NCBI GenBank assembly: GCA_040398805.1
Contig: JBBATK010000001.1
Location: 496,001-560,000 of the forward strand
Origin: JBBATK01 sp040398805
Lineage (GTDB): Bacteria > Bacteroidota > Ignavibacteria > Kapaibacteriales > NICIL-2
Length of the DNA stretch: 64,000 nucleotides
Reading direction: 5' to 3'
Shown: positions 16,111-26,185 of the stretch, one piece after another
How positions within the stretch are numbered: position 1 is the stretch's first letter
How the letters are laid out: each line of letters starts with the position of its first letter
Made by a program: the position numbers and the translations under genes
The notes under the pieces: generated by a model
The model's database searches: none
Seen by the model: the letters and a program-made list of their open reading frames with translations, nothing else
Told to the model about the DNA's origin: nothing

Positions 16111-18834
16111 GTGACGCATCCGACCGGTCATCGAAAGGGATTGCTTGCTGCCATGTTGGCCATCGCATTCCACGTTCTCGGAAGTGTTCCCGCTGATCTG
16201 TACGCAAAATCCGTTCACTCGTCCTCCATCATGTTCGGTCGATCAGGTTCACAGCCGGTAGTTCCGCTCCCCACCGACTCCTTGCGCGCCCTCGGCTCCT
16301 CGGCCGATAGCATCCTGACCGTGAAAGCGGGCTCCTCGAACGCGGGTGGTATCGATACCGTCGTCACCTACAAAGCCAAAGACACCGTCGTCTTCTCCGT
16401 GAAAAACAAGAAAATGCGTCTTCGCGGATCAGCGACAACGGCGTTACGGACGCGCGTGCTGGAATCGGAGATCATCGAGATCGATTTCGCCTCCGGTATG
16501 ATGACCGGTTCGGGATTGAAGGACACGACCGGGAAGTTCCAAGGCACACCGGTGTTTCACGATAACGGCAGCGCCTACGCCGGTGAGGTCATCAAGTATA
16601 ATTTCAAACAGCAGATCGGTACGGTGACCCTCGGCGAAACGACGATCGACAACGGGTTCTTCACGGGTTCGAAGATCAAACGCAATGCCGATCAGAGCCT
16701 GTTCGTCGAACATGGCTGCTTCACCACCTGCGATGAGCCGCATCCGCACTTCTATTTCACCGCAGAGAAGATGAAGATGATCCCCGACGATCGGGTGTTC
16801 CTGGAAGACTTCTACCTCGTCGTCCACGACATTCCCATCCTCTATGTACCGATCGGCGTGTTCTTTCCCAACGCACGCGGACGTCAGTCGGGCATTCTAC
16901 TCCCGCGGCCCTTCGTCGATGCCAATCGTGGAGTGTCGTTCCAGAACTTCGGGTATTACTTCGCCCTGAGCGATTACTATGACACGCAGGTGACGGCGGA
17001 CTTCTACAGTAAGGGCGGCTGGCAGCTCAATAACAGTTGGAACTACAACCTTCGTTACACGCTCTCCGGACGTCTCGACGCGTCGTATGCATACGTGCGC
17101 CCGGATCCGCGTAGCCCCTATCAGCGTGACTACCGGTTCTCCTGGAATCATAGTCAATCCATCTCGCCGCAAACGCAGTTCACGGCGAATATGAATTTCC
17201 AGTCGAACACCTTCAATACGAACACGATCACGACCCTTCAACAACGCATCCAAAAGAACGTGTTCAGTTCGGCCGGACTTTCCCATACCTTCGATAACAA
17301 CGTGGGTGTTTCGCTGAACTACACGCGAAATCAGGATGTCGAGGCGAAGACCTATGAACAGTCTCCCGTCCTCTCGCTCACCGTCCCCGCTCTCTTTCCC
17401 TTCAAATCCCGCGGCTCCACGTCATGGCTCTCGGATGTGTCCATCAACTATGCATCGACCGTCTCCCCGACCTTCACCCATGGCCTTGATGTGGCTCAGC
17501 GGGATACGTCGTATTTCGATTCCGTCGCCAACAAGCAAGTGACGCGACGGCTTTATGACTCTTCGTACTCAGACTCCTACAAGGCCGTGTGGCGTCATTC
17601 CCCGTCCATCACCATTTCGCCCAAGCTCGGCGTCGTCTCCGTCACTCCGGCCCTGAACTTCGCGGCTAATGTGTATCCCAGACGCATCGTCTCCCGTTCC
17701 TACGATACCGCGCGGAAGACGACGAGCGATGTCGTGGAAAACGGACTCTTCATGGAGTACAATGCAAGTTTCGGCGTCACGACTCGTACCACCTTGTACG
17801 GCTCGCCGCTCACGTTCGGTACGGTGGCCCTGCGCCATACCCTCATGCCCTCCATCGGCGTGAGCTACACGCCCGATCTCTCGTCCGAAGGCGCCGGCTT
17901 CTATTCCTCGTACCTACGTCCGGCCGATTCCATGAACCTCAACCCGCAGGTGGTCCGCTATTCGCGATTCGCCCTCGACGGCGGAGGTATCGCCTCGCAG
18001 CGTCGGGCGCTTGCCATGAATTGGGCGTTGGATAACAGCATCGATGCCAAGGTGTTCAAGGACTCCGCCGATGAGAAATTGGAACTGGCGCGGATCAACG
18101 TATCCGGTAATGTCAACTTCCTTCTGGACTCCAATAGGATGAGCGATATCCAGTGGAGTGTCCGCACACCAACGGTCGGCGAGTCGTCGCTGACGGCGAA
18201 TTTCTCCACAACGGTCTACGATGATGTCCGGCTTCGCGATACCGCAGGCCGCCCCACCTCGTCATACTCCCGCGTGGCAACCTCGCTTCTCGAGGCCGGT
18301 AAGTTCCCGCTGCGTGTCAACGGCTTCAACCTGTTTTTCAGCACCTCGTTCGGGTCCAGGGAATCGTCGCCGAACGCCGACAGGACAACGGCTGACGACA
18401 CCACGAGGCCGTCCTTGGGCGATAGGTTCCGTCAGCGCGTGGGGTACACGGAAACGGACGAGGACATATTCGGTGATTCATCACCCGGATACCGCCCCTT
18501 GCTCTTTCCTTGGAATGTCTCCATGAGTCTCACCTACAGCTATGCGCGCCCGTTCAGTTCTGCGAGTGCCACACAGAACCTCAATTTGCAAAGCACCATC
18601 AACCTTTCCCTGACGCCCACGTTGTCCATTGTCGGCGGACTGAATGTGGACCTCATCCAAGGTCAGATCAACGCTCCTGCCATCACCCTTCGCAAAGTGC
18701 TGCATTGCTGGGCGCTCGACGTGACATGGTACCCTACAGGAACCGTGCGCGGGTTCTACGTCAGTTTCAGTCCGACCTCCTCACTGCTGCGCGACCTCCG
18801 CTTGGAACGACGCAGTAGTACGTATATCCGATAA
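16111..18834 (+). CDS. lptD: LPS-assembly outer-membrane protein LptD (Bacteroidota-type)
   Basis: This beta-barrel protein inserts lipopolysaccharide in the outer leaflet. The start is uncertain: GTG 16111 leads directly into a signal peptide (HRKGLLAAMLAIAFHVLG), while the open frame reaches back to GTG 16024. An OstA-like N-terminal domain (SGSATTALRTRVLESEIIEIDFASG onward, about 90-230 of the mature chain) ends with a paired cysteine block (GCFTTCDEPHPHFYFTA). The rest, ending RRSSTYIR, is a long barrel of alternating aromatic strands. The preceding lipoprotein gene ends just upstream. Together with LptG and HldD in the window it indicates an LPS-bearing outer membrane. Confidence 0.88.
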   Translation: MTHPTGHRKGLLAAMLAIAFHVLGSVPADLYAKSVHSSSIMFGRSGSQPVVPLPTDSLRALGSSADSILTVKAGSSNAGGIDTVVTYKAKDTVVFSVKNKKMRLRGSATTALRTRVLESEIIEIDFASGMMTGSGLKDTTGKFQGTPVFHDNGSAYAGEVIKYNFKQQIGTVTLGETTIDNGFFTGSKIKRNADQSLFVEHGCFTTCDEPHPHFYFTAEKMKMIPDDRVFLEDFYLVVHDIPILYVPIGVFFPNARGRQSGILLPRPFVDANRGVSFQNFGYYFALSDYYDTQVTADFYSKGGWQLNNSWNYNLRYTLSGRLDASYAYVRPDPRSPYQRDYRFSWNHSQSISPQTQFTANMNFQSNTFNTNTITTLQQRIQKNVFSSAGLSHTFDNNVGVSLNYTRNQDVEAKTYEQSPVLSLTVPALFPFKSRGSTSWLSDVSINYASTVSPTFTHGLDVAQRDTSYFDSVANKQVTRRLYDSSYSDSYKAVWRHSPSITISPKLGVVSVTPALNFAANVYPRRIVSRSYDTARKTTSDVVENGLFMEYNASFGVTTRTTLYGSPLTFGTVALRHTLMPSIGVSYTPDLSSEGAGFYSSYLRPADSMNLNPQVVRYSRFALDGGGIASQRRALAMNWALDNSIDAKVFKDSADEKLELARINVSGNVNFLLDSNRMSDIQWSVRTPTVGESSLTANFSTTVYDDVRLRDTAGRPTSSYSRVATSLLEAGKFPLRVNGFNLFFSTSFGSRESSPNADRTTADDTTRPSLGDRFRQRVGYTETDEDIFGDSSPGYRPLLFPWNVSMSLTYSYARPFSSASATQNLNLQSTINLSLTPTLSIVGGLNVDLIQGQINAPAITLRKVLHCWALDVTWYPTGTVRGFYVSFSPTSSLLRDLRLERRSSTYIR

Positions 18835-19003
18835 CTCAGACGTCGAGGTCCATGGCGCGACGGTCTTCCGTGGGGACGTGTCGGGAAACTTGGAGAGATC
18901 GGTGATGCGCCACTGAGCAGTTCAGTGGCACGTCCTGTTTCGCGCGCTTGGGTTGACCGTATATTCGCAACGATTTCCTCTTCCACTTTGCCACGGTATT
19001 CGC

Positions 19004-20863
19004 GTGCGTTCCGTCCTCATACCATCGATTGTCCTTCTTCTTCTGTGGAGCTCTGCACTTCATGGGCAGAACGATCCGCGCAACAGCATCAAGGGTCCGA
19101 TGACCGTACGGTCCGGCGAGCCGGCAGAGATCAGCTGGAACTGCCTTGACGCGACGGCGGTCATCATGGTCGGTGACACCAGCGTGTATCCCGCTGCCCA
19201 TTCGCTCACACTGCGACCATCGTCGTCGATAACGGTCACCTTCGACGTTCTTCGAGGAACAGACACCTCGAGGATGTCGTGGACGATCAACGTCCCGGGA
19301 CGCGACACTGTTCGTGTGCGTCGCGGCGGCGAGATCCGCTCCTATTCCCTGCCGCCTTCCCCCTCAACCACGGCATCGGCATTCTACGCCGGATACGACC
19401 CTCGTGGTGCGGTGTCTGCAGTTTCACGATTGAAGATCCTGCGTGTGGATGTTCCCGACTCCACGCATGGCAATTATGTCGTTCAGGCCGCGCTTCTTGA
19501 TTCCCTTGGGAACAACATCGCCTCCATACCTGCCTCGTCGTTGACCGCGTCCACTCGCGTGTCGTGCGACGGTGCGGCATCGGTGGGCGAGACGCAGGGC
19601 TCGGACGTCCTGTGGACCAAGTCGCAGCGGCACATGATCATGACGGTGTGCATGGATCGCTCGGCGTTCGCGCAATCGCGCGACGCCGGTACCCGTGACG
19701 CGGTCGCGGCTTTCACCTTCTCCCTTGGTTCGGGAGATCAGCTCTCGGTGGTCGGATACAACGTCGAGTCCACCACCGTGTGCACGCATTCAGGTAAGGA
19801 TAAACTCAATAACCTCGCCGAGATGTTCTCCGGCGAAGCCGAAGGCCTGAGCGCTCTCTACCGCTCTGCGCATGCATGTCTGAACCGCTTCGACGCATCG
19901 AGCGGCTATGATAACACCTTGGTAGTCATCGCAACCGGCTATGACAACGCATCGTTGATTTATTCCGCCGACGATGTCATAGCGCGTGCGCGCGCTCGCA
20001 ATGCCCGCATCATGACGATCGGCATCGGCGACATGGTGGACTCGTATAGCCTGCAATTGATGGCGTCACGCACGGGCGGACGTGCCTACTTCCTCGCAGA
20101 TACGGAGATCGCCTCCATCACCGACATCCTCCGCGAAATCAACAACGGTATCCATGCGCCGTATACCTTCCGCGTCCCGGGACGGACTCCCGCGGCGGGC
20201 TCTTGCGACATGGGCGTGCTGACCATAGGACTGGGTTCGAATCCTGCACTGCGCGACTCCATCGCCATCCTCTCCGAAAGAGATTTCAGCTTGCCGCATC
20301 GGCAACTGCTCTGCCTGTTCCCCTTCGGACAATCCGCACTCAATAGCGCCTACATCTCCCATCTCCGCAAACTCATCAATGTCCTGCGCGACAACCCGGA
20401 TAAGTCCGTTGAACTCATCAGCCATTCCTTCGCTGAAGGAGATGAAGAGACATCCCTCCTTCTCTCCGACGAACGTGTGCGCGTGGTACGCAAACTCTTG
20501 CTGGACTCCGGAGTATCACCGGTCGCCCTGCGGTGCAGAGCCATGGCAGATGTACGTCCGCTATTTCCTTATGCACGGGAAGCATGGCAGGCGGACCTCA
20601 ATAGGAGTGTGGAAGTGCGGTGGTTGGACCCCAGTCTCCTGCCCTTCGAAATCGTCACGGAGTATGTGGAATCGGAGCGTGACGCTCAATCTGCTGTTCA
20701 GATGTGGTTGAAACGCTCGTACAAGGCGTACTATGAGGCGGTCGTGGTCCGAGGGACCCCCGTTTTCCGCGTGAAGCTCTGGGGATACGAGTCCGAAGCA
20801 GGCGCGCGCGACGCCGCAGCAATCATCAAGAAGAAATACAACGTCTCGGCCGAGATAGAGTAG
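19004..20863 (+). CDS. VWA-OmpA-SPOR multidomain envelope protein
   Basis: This is a secreted or envelope protein of about 619 aa with an unusual domain order. GTG 19004 begins a signal peptide (RSVLIPSIVLLLLWSSALHG); a TTG at 18953 is the other in-frame option. An Ig-like region is followed by a von Willebrand A domain starting MIMTVCMDRSAFAQS, with a degenerate metal-binding DxSxS, and ending near ASRTGGRAYFLAD. Next comes an OmpA-like peptidoglycan-binding domain (VELISHSFAEGDEE, SDERVRVVRKLLLDSGV). The C-terminal 75 residues look like a SPOR domain (FRVKLWGYESEAGARDAAA). Peptidoglycan attachment is inferred from the last two domains. Confidence 0.75.
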   Translation: MRSVLIPSIVLLLLWSSALHGQNDPRNSIKGPMTVRSGEPAEISWNCLDATAVIMVGDTSVYPAAHSLTLRPSSSITVTFDVLRGTDTSRMSWTINVPGRDTVRVRRGGEIRSYSLPPSPSTTASAFYAGYDPRGAVSAVSRLKILRVDVPDSTHGNYVVQAALLDSLGNNIASIPASSLTASTRVSCDGAASVGETQGSDVLWTKSQRHMIMTVCMDRSAFAQSRDAGTRDAVAAFTFSLGSGDQLSVVGYNVESTTVCTHSGKDKLNNLAEMFSGEAEGLSALYRSAHACLNRFDASSGYDNTLVVIATGYDNASLIYSADDVIARARARNARIMTIGIGDMVDSYSLQLMASRTGGRAYFLADTEIASITDILREINNGIHAPYTFRVPGRTPAAGSCDMGVLTIGLGSNPALRDSIAILSERDFSLPHRQLLCLFPFGQSALNSAYISHLRKLINVLRDNPDKSVELISHSFAEGDEETSLLLSDERVRVVRKLLLDSGVSPVALRCRAMADVRPLFPYAREAWQADLNRSVEVRWLDPSLLPFEIVTEYVESERDAQSAVQMWLKRSYKAYYEAVVVRGTPVFRVKLWGYESEAGARDAAAIIKKKYNVSAEIE

Positions 20864-21065
20864 TTCGCCAATCAAGGGACCACAGCCGGTGCTCCTCGGT
20901 CGCAAGGCCGCTGAGAACATGGTCGCAAGCAGGCCTCTCGTCCGCTTGACGAGTCTTTCTCGACGCACGCGTGACGAACATGGTGTCAGCGTTGATCGGC
21001 AGGTTGAGCGCACTGGTAGGGTGAGAGCCGCCGGGCCGCTTTCTGCCCGTTGCGGAGTTCACCGG

Positions 21066-22013
21066 TCAGTGACGTGATTCCAGCCACCGCTCGGCATCGA
21101 TCGCCGCCATACAGCCGCTACCGGCAGCGGTGATGGCCTGTCGGTACACGCTATCCTGTGCGTCGCCGCAGGCGAATATTCCCTCGACGGTCGTTCTCGA
21201 GGACTTGCCTTGGGTGATAATGTAACCGTGCTCATCGCACTCCATGAATCCGCGCACCAACGCCGTGTTCGGCTCGTGTCCGATGGCGACGAAGACCCCG
21301 TCGATAGGATGGACGACCTCTTCATTGGACGTCACGTTGCGCAGGCGGACGCTCGTCAGTTTGCGAAGTCCGGATGGCAAAGTTTCTCCCAGATACTCAT
21401 CGATGACGGTATTCGTCATGAACTCGATCTTGGGATTCGCTTTCGCGCGGTCCAGCATGATTTTCGACGCCCGGAACTCGTCGCGTCGATGGACGATGGT
21501 GACCTTCGATGCAAAGCGCGTCAGGTAGTTGGCCTCCTCCATTGCCGTATCGCCACCACCGACAACCATCACGTGTAACTGCTTGTAAAAGAAGCCGTCA
21601 CACGTCGCACAAGCGGACACTCCATAGCCCATGTACTCTCCCTCACCTTTCGTGCCCAGGAGTCGGGCGCGAGCACCCGTGGCGATGATCACCGCATCGG
21701 CGGTGATGATGTTCTGACGATCGGACCGTAAAGCGAAGGGCGCGACGGTATGATCCACATGCTCGATGGTCTCAAAGACGGACTGTGCGCCGAACCGTTG
21801 CGCCTGCTTGCGGAAAACATCCATCATCTCCGGTCCCATGATACCGTGCTCGAACCCGGGATAGTTCTCCACTTCCGTCGTGATGGTCAGCTGACCACCC
21901 GGCTGGGAGCCCTCGAACACCGACACCTTCAAACCCGCCCGCGAGGCATAGATGGCTGCCGTGAACCCGGCAGGTCCGCTTCCGATAATCGCTACATCGA
22001 CATGTGAACTCAT
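21066..22013 (-). CDS. trxB: Thioredoxin reductase
   Basis: This FAD/NADPH enzyme (315 aa) reduces thioredoxin. The FAD-binding GSGPAGFTAAIYASRAG is at residues 11-27. The redox pair is C135 and C138 in ACATCDG, and the NADPH-binding VGGGDTAMEEA follows at about 151-161. The C-terminal CGDAQDSVYRQAITAAGSG is the second FAD motif. ATG 22013 has a good AGGAG upstream. It lies 88 bp after gyrA in the same direction. Confidence 0.96.
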   Translation of the reverse strand: MSSHVDVAIIGSGPAGFTAAIYASRAGLKVSVFEGSQPGGQLTITTEVENYPGFEHGIMGPEMMDVFRKQAQRFGAQSVFETIEHVDHTVAPFALRSDRQNIITADAVIIATGARARLLGTKGEGEYMGYGVSACATCDGFFYKQLHVMVVGGGDTAMEEANYLTRFASKVTIVHRRDEFRASKIMLDRAKANPKIEFMTNTVIDEYLGETLPSGLRKLTSVRLRNVTSNEEVVHPIDGVFVAIGHEPNTALVRGFMECDEHGYIITQGKSSRTTVEGIFACGDAQDSVYRQAITAAGSGCMAAIDAERWLESRH

Positions 22014-22101
22014 AGTCTCTCCTACCTTCTCTTAGTCATTGATTGATTACATCCCTCCCGCCATGAAGCCGGGCCGACGGAGAAACCCTGACGATGCATC
22101 C

Positions 22102-24570
22102 CTACTCTTCAGCAGCTCCTGCACCTTCCGAACCCTCCTCATCATCGCGCGGTACGACCGTGATGTCGGCAATGGTATCGCCGTCATCAAGTCGGATCAA
22201 CCGGACCCCTTGTGTGTTGCGTCCAATGACGCGGATGGAGTCCGCCGGCTGACGAATGAGTATACCCTTCTGGGTCATGACCACGAGATCGTCGCTATCG
22301 GTGATGTCTGTCAGCGAGACCACCTTACCGGTCTTCGAGGTGACGTTCATGGAGATGACGCCCTTGGCCCCGCGACGGGTAAGGCGGAAGTCCTCGAACT
22401 TCGTCCGCTTGCCATAGCCGTTATCGCCGATGATGACGATCTGCGTGTCCGGTCGCTTGATAGCGATCATCGACACCACCTCGTCGTCGTCTTGCAACGT
22501 GATACCCTTCACCCCGGTGGCCGTCCGACCCATTGCTCGCACATCGCTCTCGCGGAAGCGGCAGGCAGAGCCCTCGCGCGTTCCCACGATGATATCACAC
22601 GTGCCGTCCGTCAGTCGCGCCGCCAGAAGAATATCTCCCTCGTCCAGCGACAAGGCGATCTTCCCGTTGGACCGCACGCTCTCGAATTCGGAAAGCTGCG
22701 TTTTCTTCACCGTGCCCTGCTTGGTACACATGAAGATGAACTGTTCGTCGCTGAACGCGCCCTGAACGAGCAGGTACGCGGTCACCTTCTCATCAGCCGG
22801 TTTCTGAACGATGTTCGCGATGGAACGACCCTTTGCGTTCCGACTACCCTCGGGAATGTCGTACACTTTCACCCGGTAGACACGCCCCTTGTCCGTAAAG
22901 CACAACAGATAGTCGTGCGTCGCTGCTCGGAAAAGGTTCTCGACGTAATCGTCTTCATACGTGCCCGCTCCGCTCAAACCACGTCCGCCACGCCCTTGGC
23001 GACGGTACGAGTTGACCGGTGTGCGCTTGATGAAGCCCTTGTGGGAAATCGTCACGATCACCTCTTCGTTGGCGATCATATCCTCCACGGTGAAATCGCG
23101 CGAGTCGAAGACGACATCGGTGCGACGTTCATCACCGTACTTCTCCTCCACGGCGGTCAATTCATCGCTGATGATCTGCATCTGCAGGTCTTTGCTTGCA
23201 AGGATGGAGCGGAGCTTCTCGATGAGCTGGATGATCTCGCGATACTCCTGCTGGATCTTCTCCCGCTCGAGTCCCGTGAGCCGCTGAAGTCGCATGTCCA
23301 GAATCGCCTTCGCCTGGATCTCGCTAAGCTTGAACCGCGACTGCAAGCGTTCGGATGCAGCCTCGACGTTCGGCGACTCCTTGATGGTCTTGATCACCTC
23401 GTCGATATTGTCCAACGCGATGATGAATCCTTCCAAGATGTGCGCCCGCTTTTCGGCAGCGACCAGTTCGTACTTCGTCCGACGCACCACCACCTGGTTG
23501 CGGAAGTCGATGAAGTGCTGAAGCATCTCGCGCAGCTCCAGGACGCGCGGACGACCTTCCACCAGTGCGAGCATGTTGCAGCCGAAGGTGGTTTGCATCT
23601 GCGTGTGCTTGAACAGGTTGTTGAGCACGACAAGCGGCACGCCGTCGCGCTTCAACTCGATGACGATGCGCATGCCGTCGCGATCGGACTCATCACGGAT
23701 ATCCGAGATGTCTTCCAACACCTTGTCGCGGACCTGATCGGCGATCTTTTCGATGAGACCGGCCTTGGAAACCTGATACGGGAGCTCGGTGACGACGATG
23801 GACTCCTTGCCATTCTTGGCAGTCTCCACCGAGGCGCGCGCACGAACGATGACTTTGCCACGTCCGGTGAGATACGCATCGCGTACACCTTCGTACCCAT
23901 AAATCACCCCGCCCGTCGGGAAATCGGGAGCGGTGATGTATTGCATGAGGTCGTTACTCGACAAGGTCGGCTCGGCGATCAAGGCCTTGATGCCACGGAT
24001 GACTTCGCGAAGATTGTGCGGCGGTATGTTCGTTGCCATACCGACAGCGATGCCGCCCGCACCGTTGACCATGAGGAGCGGTATGACGGTCGGGAGAACC
24101 CGCGGCTCCTCGAGCGAGTCGTCGAAGTTCGGTTGGAAGTCCACCGTATCCTTGTCGATATCGCGCAACACTTCGGCAGCGATTCCCGCCAGACGCGTCT
24201 CGGTGTATCGCATGGCTGCCGGCGGATCGCCGTCCACCGAACCGAAGTTCCCTTGGCCGTCCACCAGCGGATACCGAAGCGACCACTCCTGCGCCATACG
24301 CACCATGGCATCGTAGACCGACGAATCGCCGTGAGGGTGATACTTACCAAGCACCTCACCCACAAGACGCGCAGACTTCTTGTACGGCCGGTTGTGCGTC
24401 AAACCCAGCTCCTGCATGGCGTAGAGGATACGACGATGCACGGGTTTGAGTCCGTCGCGTACATCAGGTAACGCTCGGCTGACAATGACCGACATGGAGT
24501 AGTCAAGGTACGATCCGCGCATCTGATCTTCGAGCAGGACGGGAAGGATTTTTTCGCTGTGTAAAGCCAT
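22102..24570 (-). CDS. gyrA: DNA gyrase subunit A
   Basis: This is the breakage-reunion subunit of DNA gyrase (822 aa), which with GyrB adds negative supercoils. The catalytic tyrosine is Y122 in AAMRYTETR, at the same number as in E. coli. The C-terminal beta-pinwheel is present and carries a GyrA box near QGRGGRG, which separates it from ParC. The tail is short and acidic. A -7-like promoter box lies about 36 bp upstream of ATG 24570. The open frame of similar length on the opposite strand is a shadow. Confidence 0.97.
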   Translation of the reverse strand: MALHSEKILPVLLEDQMRGSYLDYSMSVIVSRALPDVRDGLKPVHRRILYAMQELGLTHNRPYKKSARLVGEVLGKYHPHGDSSVYDAMVRMAQEWSLRYPLVDGQGNFGSVDGDPPAAMRYTETRLAGIAAEVLRDIDKDTVDFQPNFDDSLEEPRVLPTVIPLLMVNGAGGIAVGMATNIPPHNLREVIRGIKALIAEPTLSSNDLMQYITAPDFPTGGVIYGYEGVRDAYLTGRGKVIVRARASVETAKNGKESIVVTELPYQVSKAGLIEKIADQVRDKVLEDISDIRDESDRDGMRIVIELKRDGVPLVVLNNLFKHTQMQTTFGCNMLALVEGRPRVLELREMLQHFIDFRNQVVVRRTKYELVAAEKRAHILEGFIIALDNIDEVIKTIKESPNVEAASERLQSRFKLSEIQAKAILDMRLQRLTGLEREKIQQEYREIIQLIEKLRSILASKDLQMQIISDELTAVEEKYGDERRTDVVFDSRDFTVEDMIANEEVIVTISHKGFIKRTPVNSYRRQGRGGRGLSGAGTYEDDYVENLFRAATHDYLLCFTDKGRVYRVKVYDIPEGSRNAKGRSIANIVQKPADEKVTAYLLVQGAFSDEQFIFMCTKQGTVKKTQLSEFESVRSNGKIALSLDEGDILLAARLTDGTCDIIVGTREGSACRFRESDVRAMGRTATGVKGITLQDDDEVVSMIAIKRPDTQIVIIGDNGYGKRTKFEDFRLTRRGAKGVISMNVTSKTGKVVSLTDITDSDDLVVMTQKGILIRQPADSIRVIGRNTQGVRLIRLDDGDTIADITVVPRDDEEGSEGAGAAEE

Positions 24571-24605
24571 GGGTGTAGCGGAAGATTGAGGACGAATTCG
24601 ATGAG

Positions 24606-24613
24606 CAAAAATA
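24606..24613 (-). promoter_or_regulatory. Candidate -7 box of gyrA
   Basis: TATTTTTG on the minus strand matches the Bacteroidota TAnnTTTG -7 element, 36-43 bp upstream of the gyrA start. No clear TTG -33 partner is seen. Confidence 0.45.
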
Positions 24614-24736
24614 CTGCTTTATGCAGTCATTTTCTTGGGGGGTTTTCCACAGGAGGGGTGAAACAGAGACGGCCCCGAAACCGCATCATTCCTTGGGTTT
24701 CGGACCATAGAGACACCTCTTTCCGCATGGTTCGTC

Positions 24737-26008
24737 TTACACGTAGCGCTCTTCCACCGTCTCGTTCCGCAATCGCCGTATGAGCATGACGAGTGCGGTG
24801 GATGCAGCCCGCTCCCTGGTGGTCGTCCGGTCGGTTCCGAAGTTGTGCACCCGTACCTCCACGCCGCCTTCGTCGGCAACCGCTATCCATACCGTGCCCA
24901 CGGGCTTTTCCTCGGTTCCCCCGTCAGGTCCGGCTATGCCGCTTACCGCCACACCATACGTGGTACCGAAACGATGGCGGACCTTCGTTGCCAAGTCCGA
25001 CACGCATTCACGGCTCACCGCGCCGAACCTTTCGATGGTCTGCTCGTCGACACCGACGTCGCGGACCTTCGACGCATTGGAGTAACATTCGATGCCACCC
25101 ATGAAGTACGCCGACGACCCCGGTGTCTCCGTCAGCAACGTCCCTATGATCCCTCCCGTGCACGATTCCGCAACCGCTACCGTTGCGCCCTTCGCTGTCA
25201 GCTCTCGGTGGGTGATGGCACCGATGGACTCCGTTCCCGAACCGACGATGAACGTTCCCGCCCGCTTCCGCAACACCGTCTCGATGACGTGGATCTTCTT
25301 TCGTCCCTCGGCTTCGTTGGAAGCACGGACGCCGATACGCAGTCGTATGCCGTTCACGGAGGGAAGGAACGCCAGCGAAGCGCCGTCAAGGAACTCCTCC
25401 GGGGGTCCGATAAGATCCGCCAAGGTCGACTCCGTGCAGCCTGCCGCGACAAGCGTTGCATACAAAACGATATCGTGATCGCCGTGAACGATCTTCTCGC
25501 GGATCAACGGCAAGACCGATTCCGTCATGATGGCTTTCATCTCGCGAGGCACTCCGGGAAGGGCGATGATGATGGCGTCGTTGTGCGTCATCAGCAAGCC
25601 CGGCGCGCTCCCTACCCGGTTCGGCAAGACCGTTGCCGACGATGGCCGCAGCGCCTGACCTCGCTGACGTTCGGTGAACGGACGTCCACGACGCGCCAAC
25701 GCCTCTTTCAGATCCTCGAGAACCACCGCATCCTCGATCATCTCGTCGTGGAGGAAGGTACAAAGCACCGACTTCGTTATATCATCGTGTGTCGGACCCA
25801 GTCCGCCGGTCACGATGACGCAGTCATACTGCCGCGTCAAACGATCCATCTCTCCAAGCATGCGCTCGCTTTCATCGCCGACCACGGCATGCACTTCCAC
25901 ACGCGCGCCGACTCCCGTACACTGCTCGGCGATCCATGCGGCATTGGTGTTGATCACCTGCCCTATGCAGATCTCGTCGCCAATGGTCAGAAGCGCTATC
26001 GAATACAT
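24737..26008 (-). CDS. cinA: CinA family protein (nicotinamide-mononucleotide deamidase / competence-damage inducible)
   Basis: This is a two-domain protein of 423 aa. The N-terminal MoCF-like domain (GDEICIGQVINTNAAWIAEQ, VTGGLGPTHDD) is linked to pyrophosphatase activity. The C-terminal CinA domain (AVAESCTGG, YFMGGIECYSN, AVSGIAGPDGG) is the NMN deamidase domain, with the serine of AESCTGG as the likely nucleophile. It recycles pyridine nucleotides. It stands between the rpsA terminator and gyrA, all on the minus strand, so it probably has its own promoter. Confidence 0.94.
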   Translation of the reverse strand: MYSIALLTIGDEICIGQVINTNAAWIAEQCTGVGARVEVHAVVGDESERMLGEMDRLTRQYDCVIVTGGLGPTHDDITKSVLCTFLHDEMIEDAVVLEDLKEALARRGRPFTERQRGQALRPSSATVLPNRVGSAPGLLMTHNDAIIIALPGVPREMKAIMTESVLPLIREKIVHGDHDIVLYATLVAAGCTESTLADLIGPPEEFLDGASLAFLPSVNGIRLRIGVRASNEAEGRKKIHVIETVLRKRAGTFIVGSGTESIGAITHRELTAKGATVAVAESCTGGIIGTLLTETPGSSAYFMGGIECYSNASKVRDVGVDEQTIERFGAVSRECVSDLATKVRHRFGTTYGVAVSGIAGPDGGTEEKPVGTVWIAVADEGGVEVRVHNFGTDRTTTRERAASTALVMLIRRLRNETVEERYV

Positions 26009-26095
26009 GATATCCTCTCAAAGTGATTGCACACGGTCAACACCGATCAAATTACTACTGCGCGCACGGTCCGCTTCGGGAACACGATGCAGGAC

Positions 26096-26128
26096 AAAAA
26101 AAAACAGCACGCCAAGCGGCGTGCTGTT
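26096..26128 (-). terminator. Rho-independent terminator after rpsA
   Basis: On the minus strand an 11-bp perfect stem AACAGCACGCC / GGCGTGCTGTT with a 4-base loop is followed by a run of nine T. It lies about 60 bp beyond the rpsA stop and isolates rpsA from cinA. Confidence 0.93.
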
Positions 26129-26185
26129 TCACTATCGATGAACGATCCTGCCGGCCGGCCTCACGGCGACCGACGTTCCGCTCGC

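Noticed and set aside
20864..21065. Possible RNA gene between the VWA protein and trxB
   Set aside because: The region is a 202-bp convergent spacer. No tRNA-like arms, long stem or T run were found.
22039..24471. 810-codon open frame on the plus strand opposite gyrA
   Set aside because: Low-complexity Arg/His/Asp composition and complete overlap with an unambiguous GyrA.
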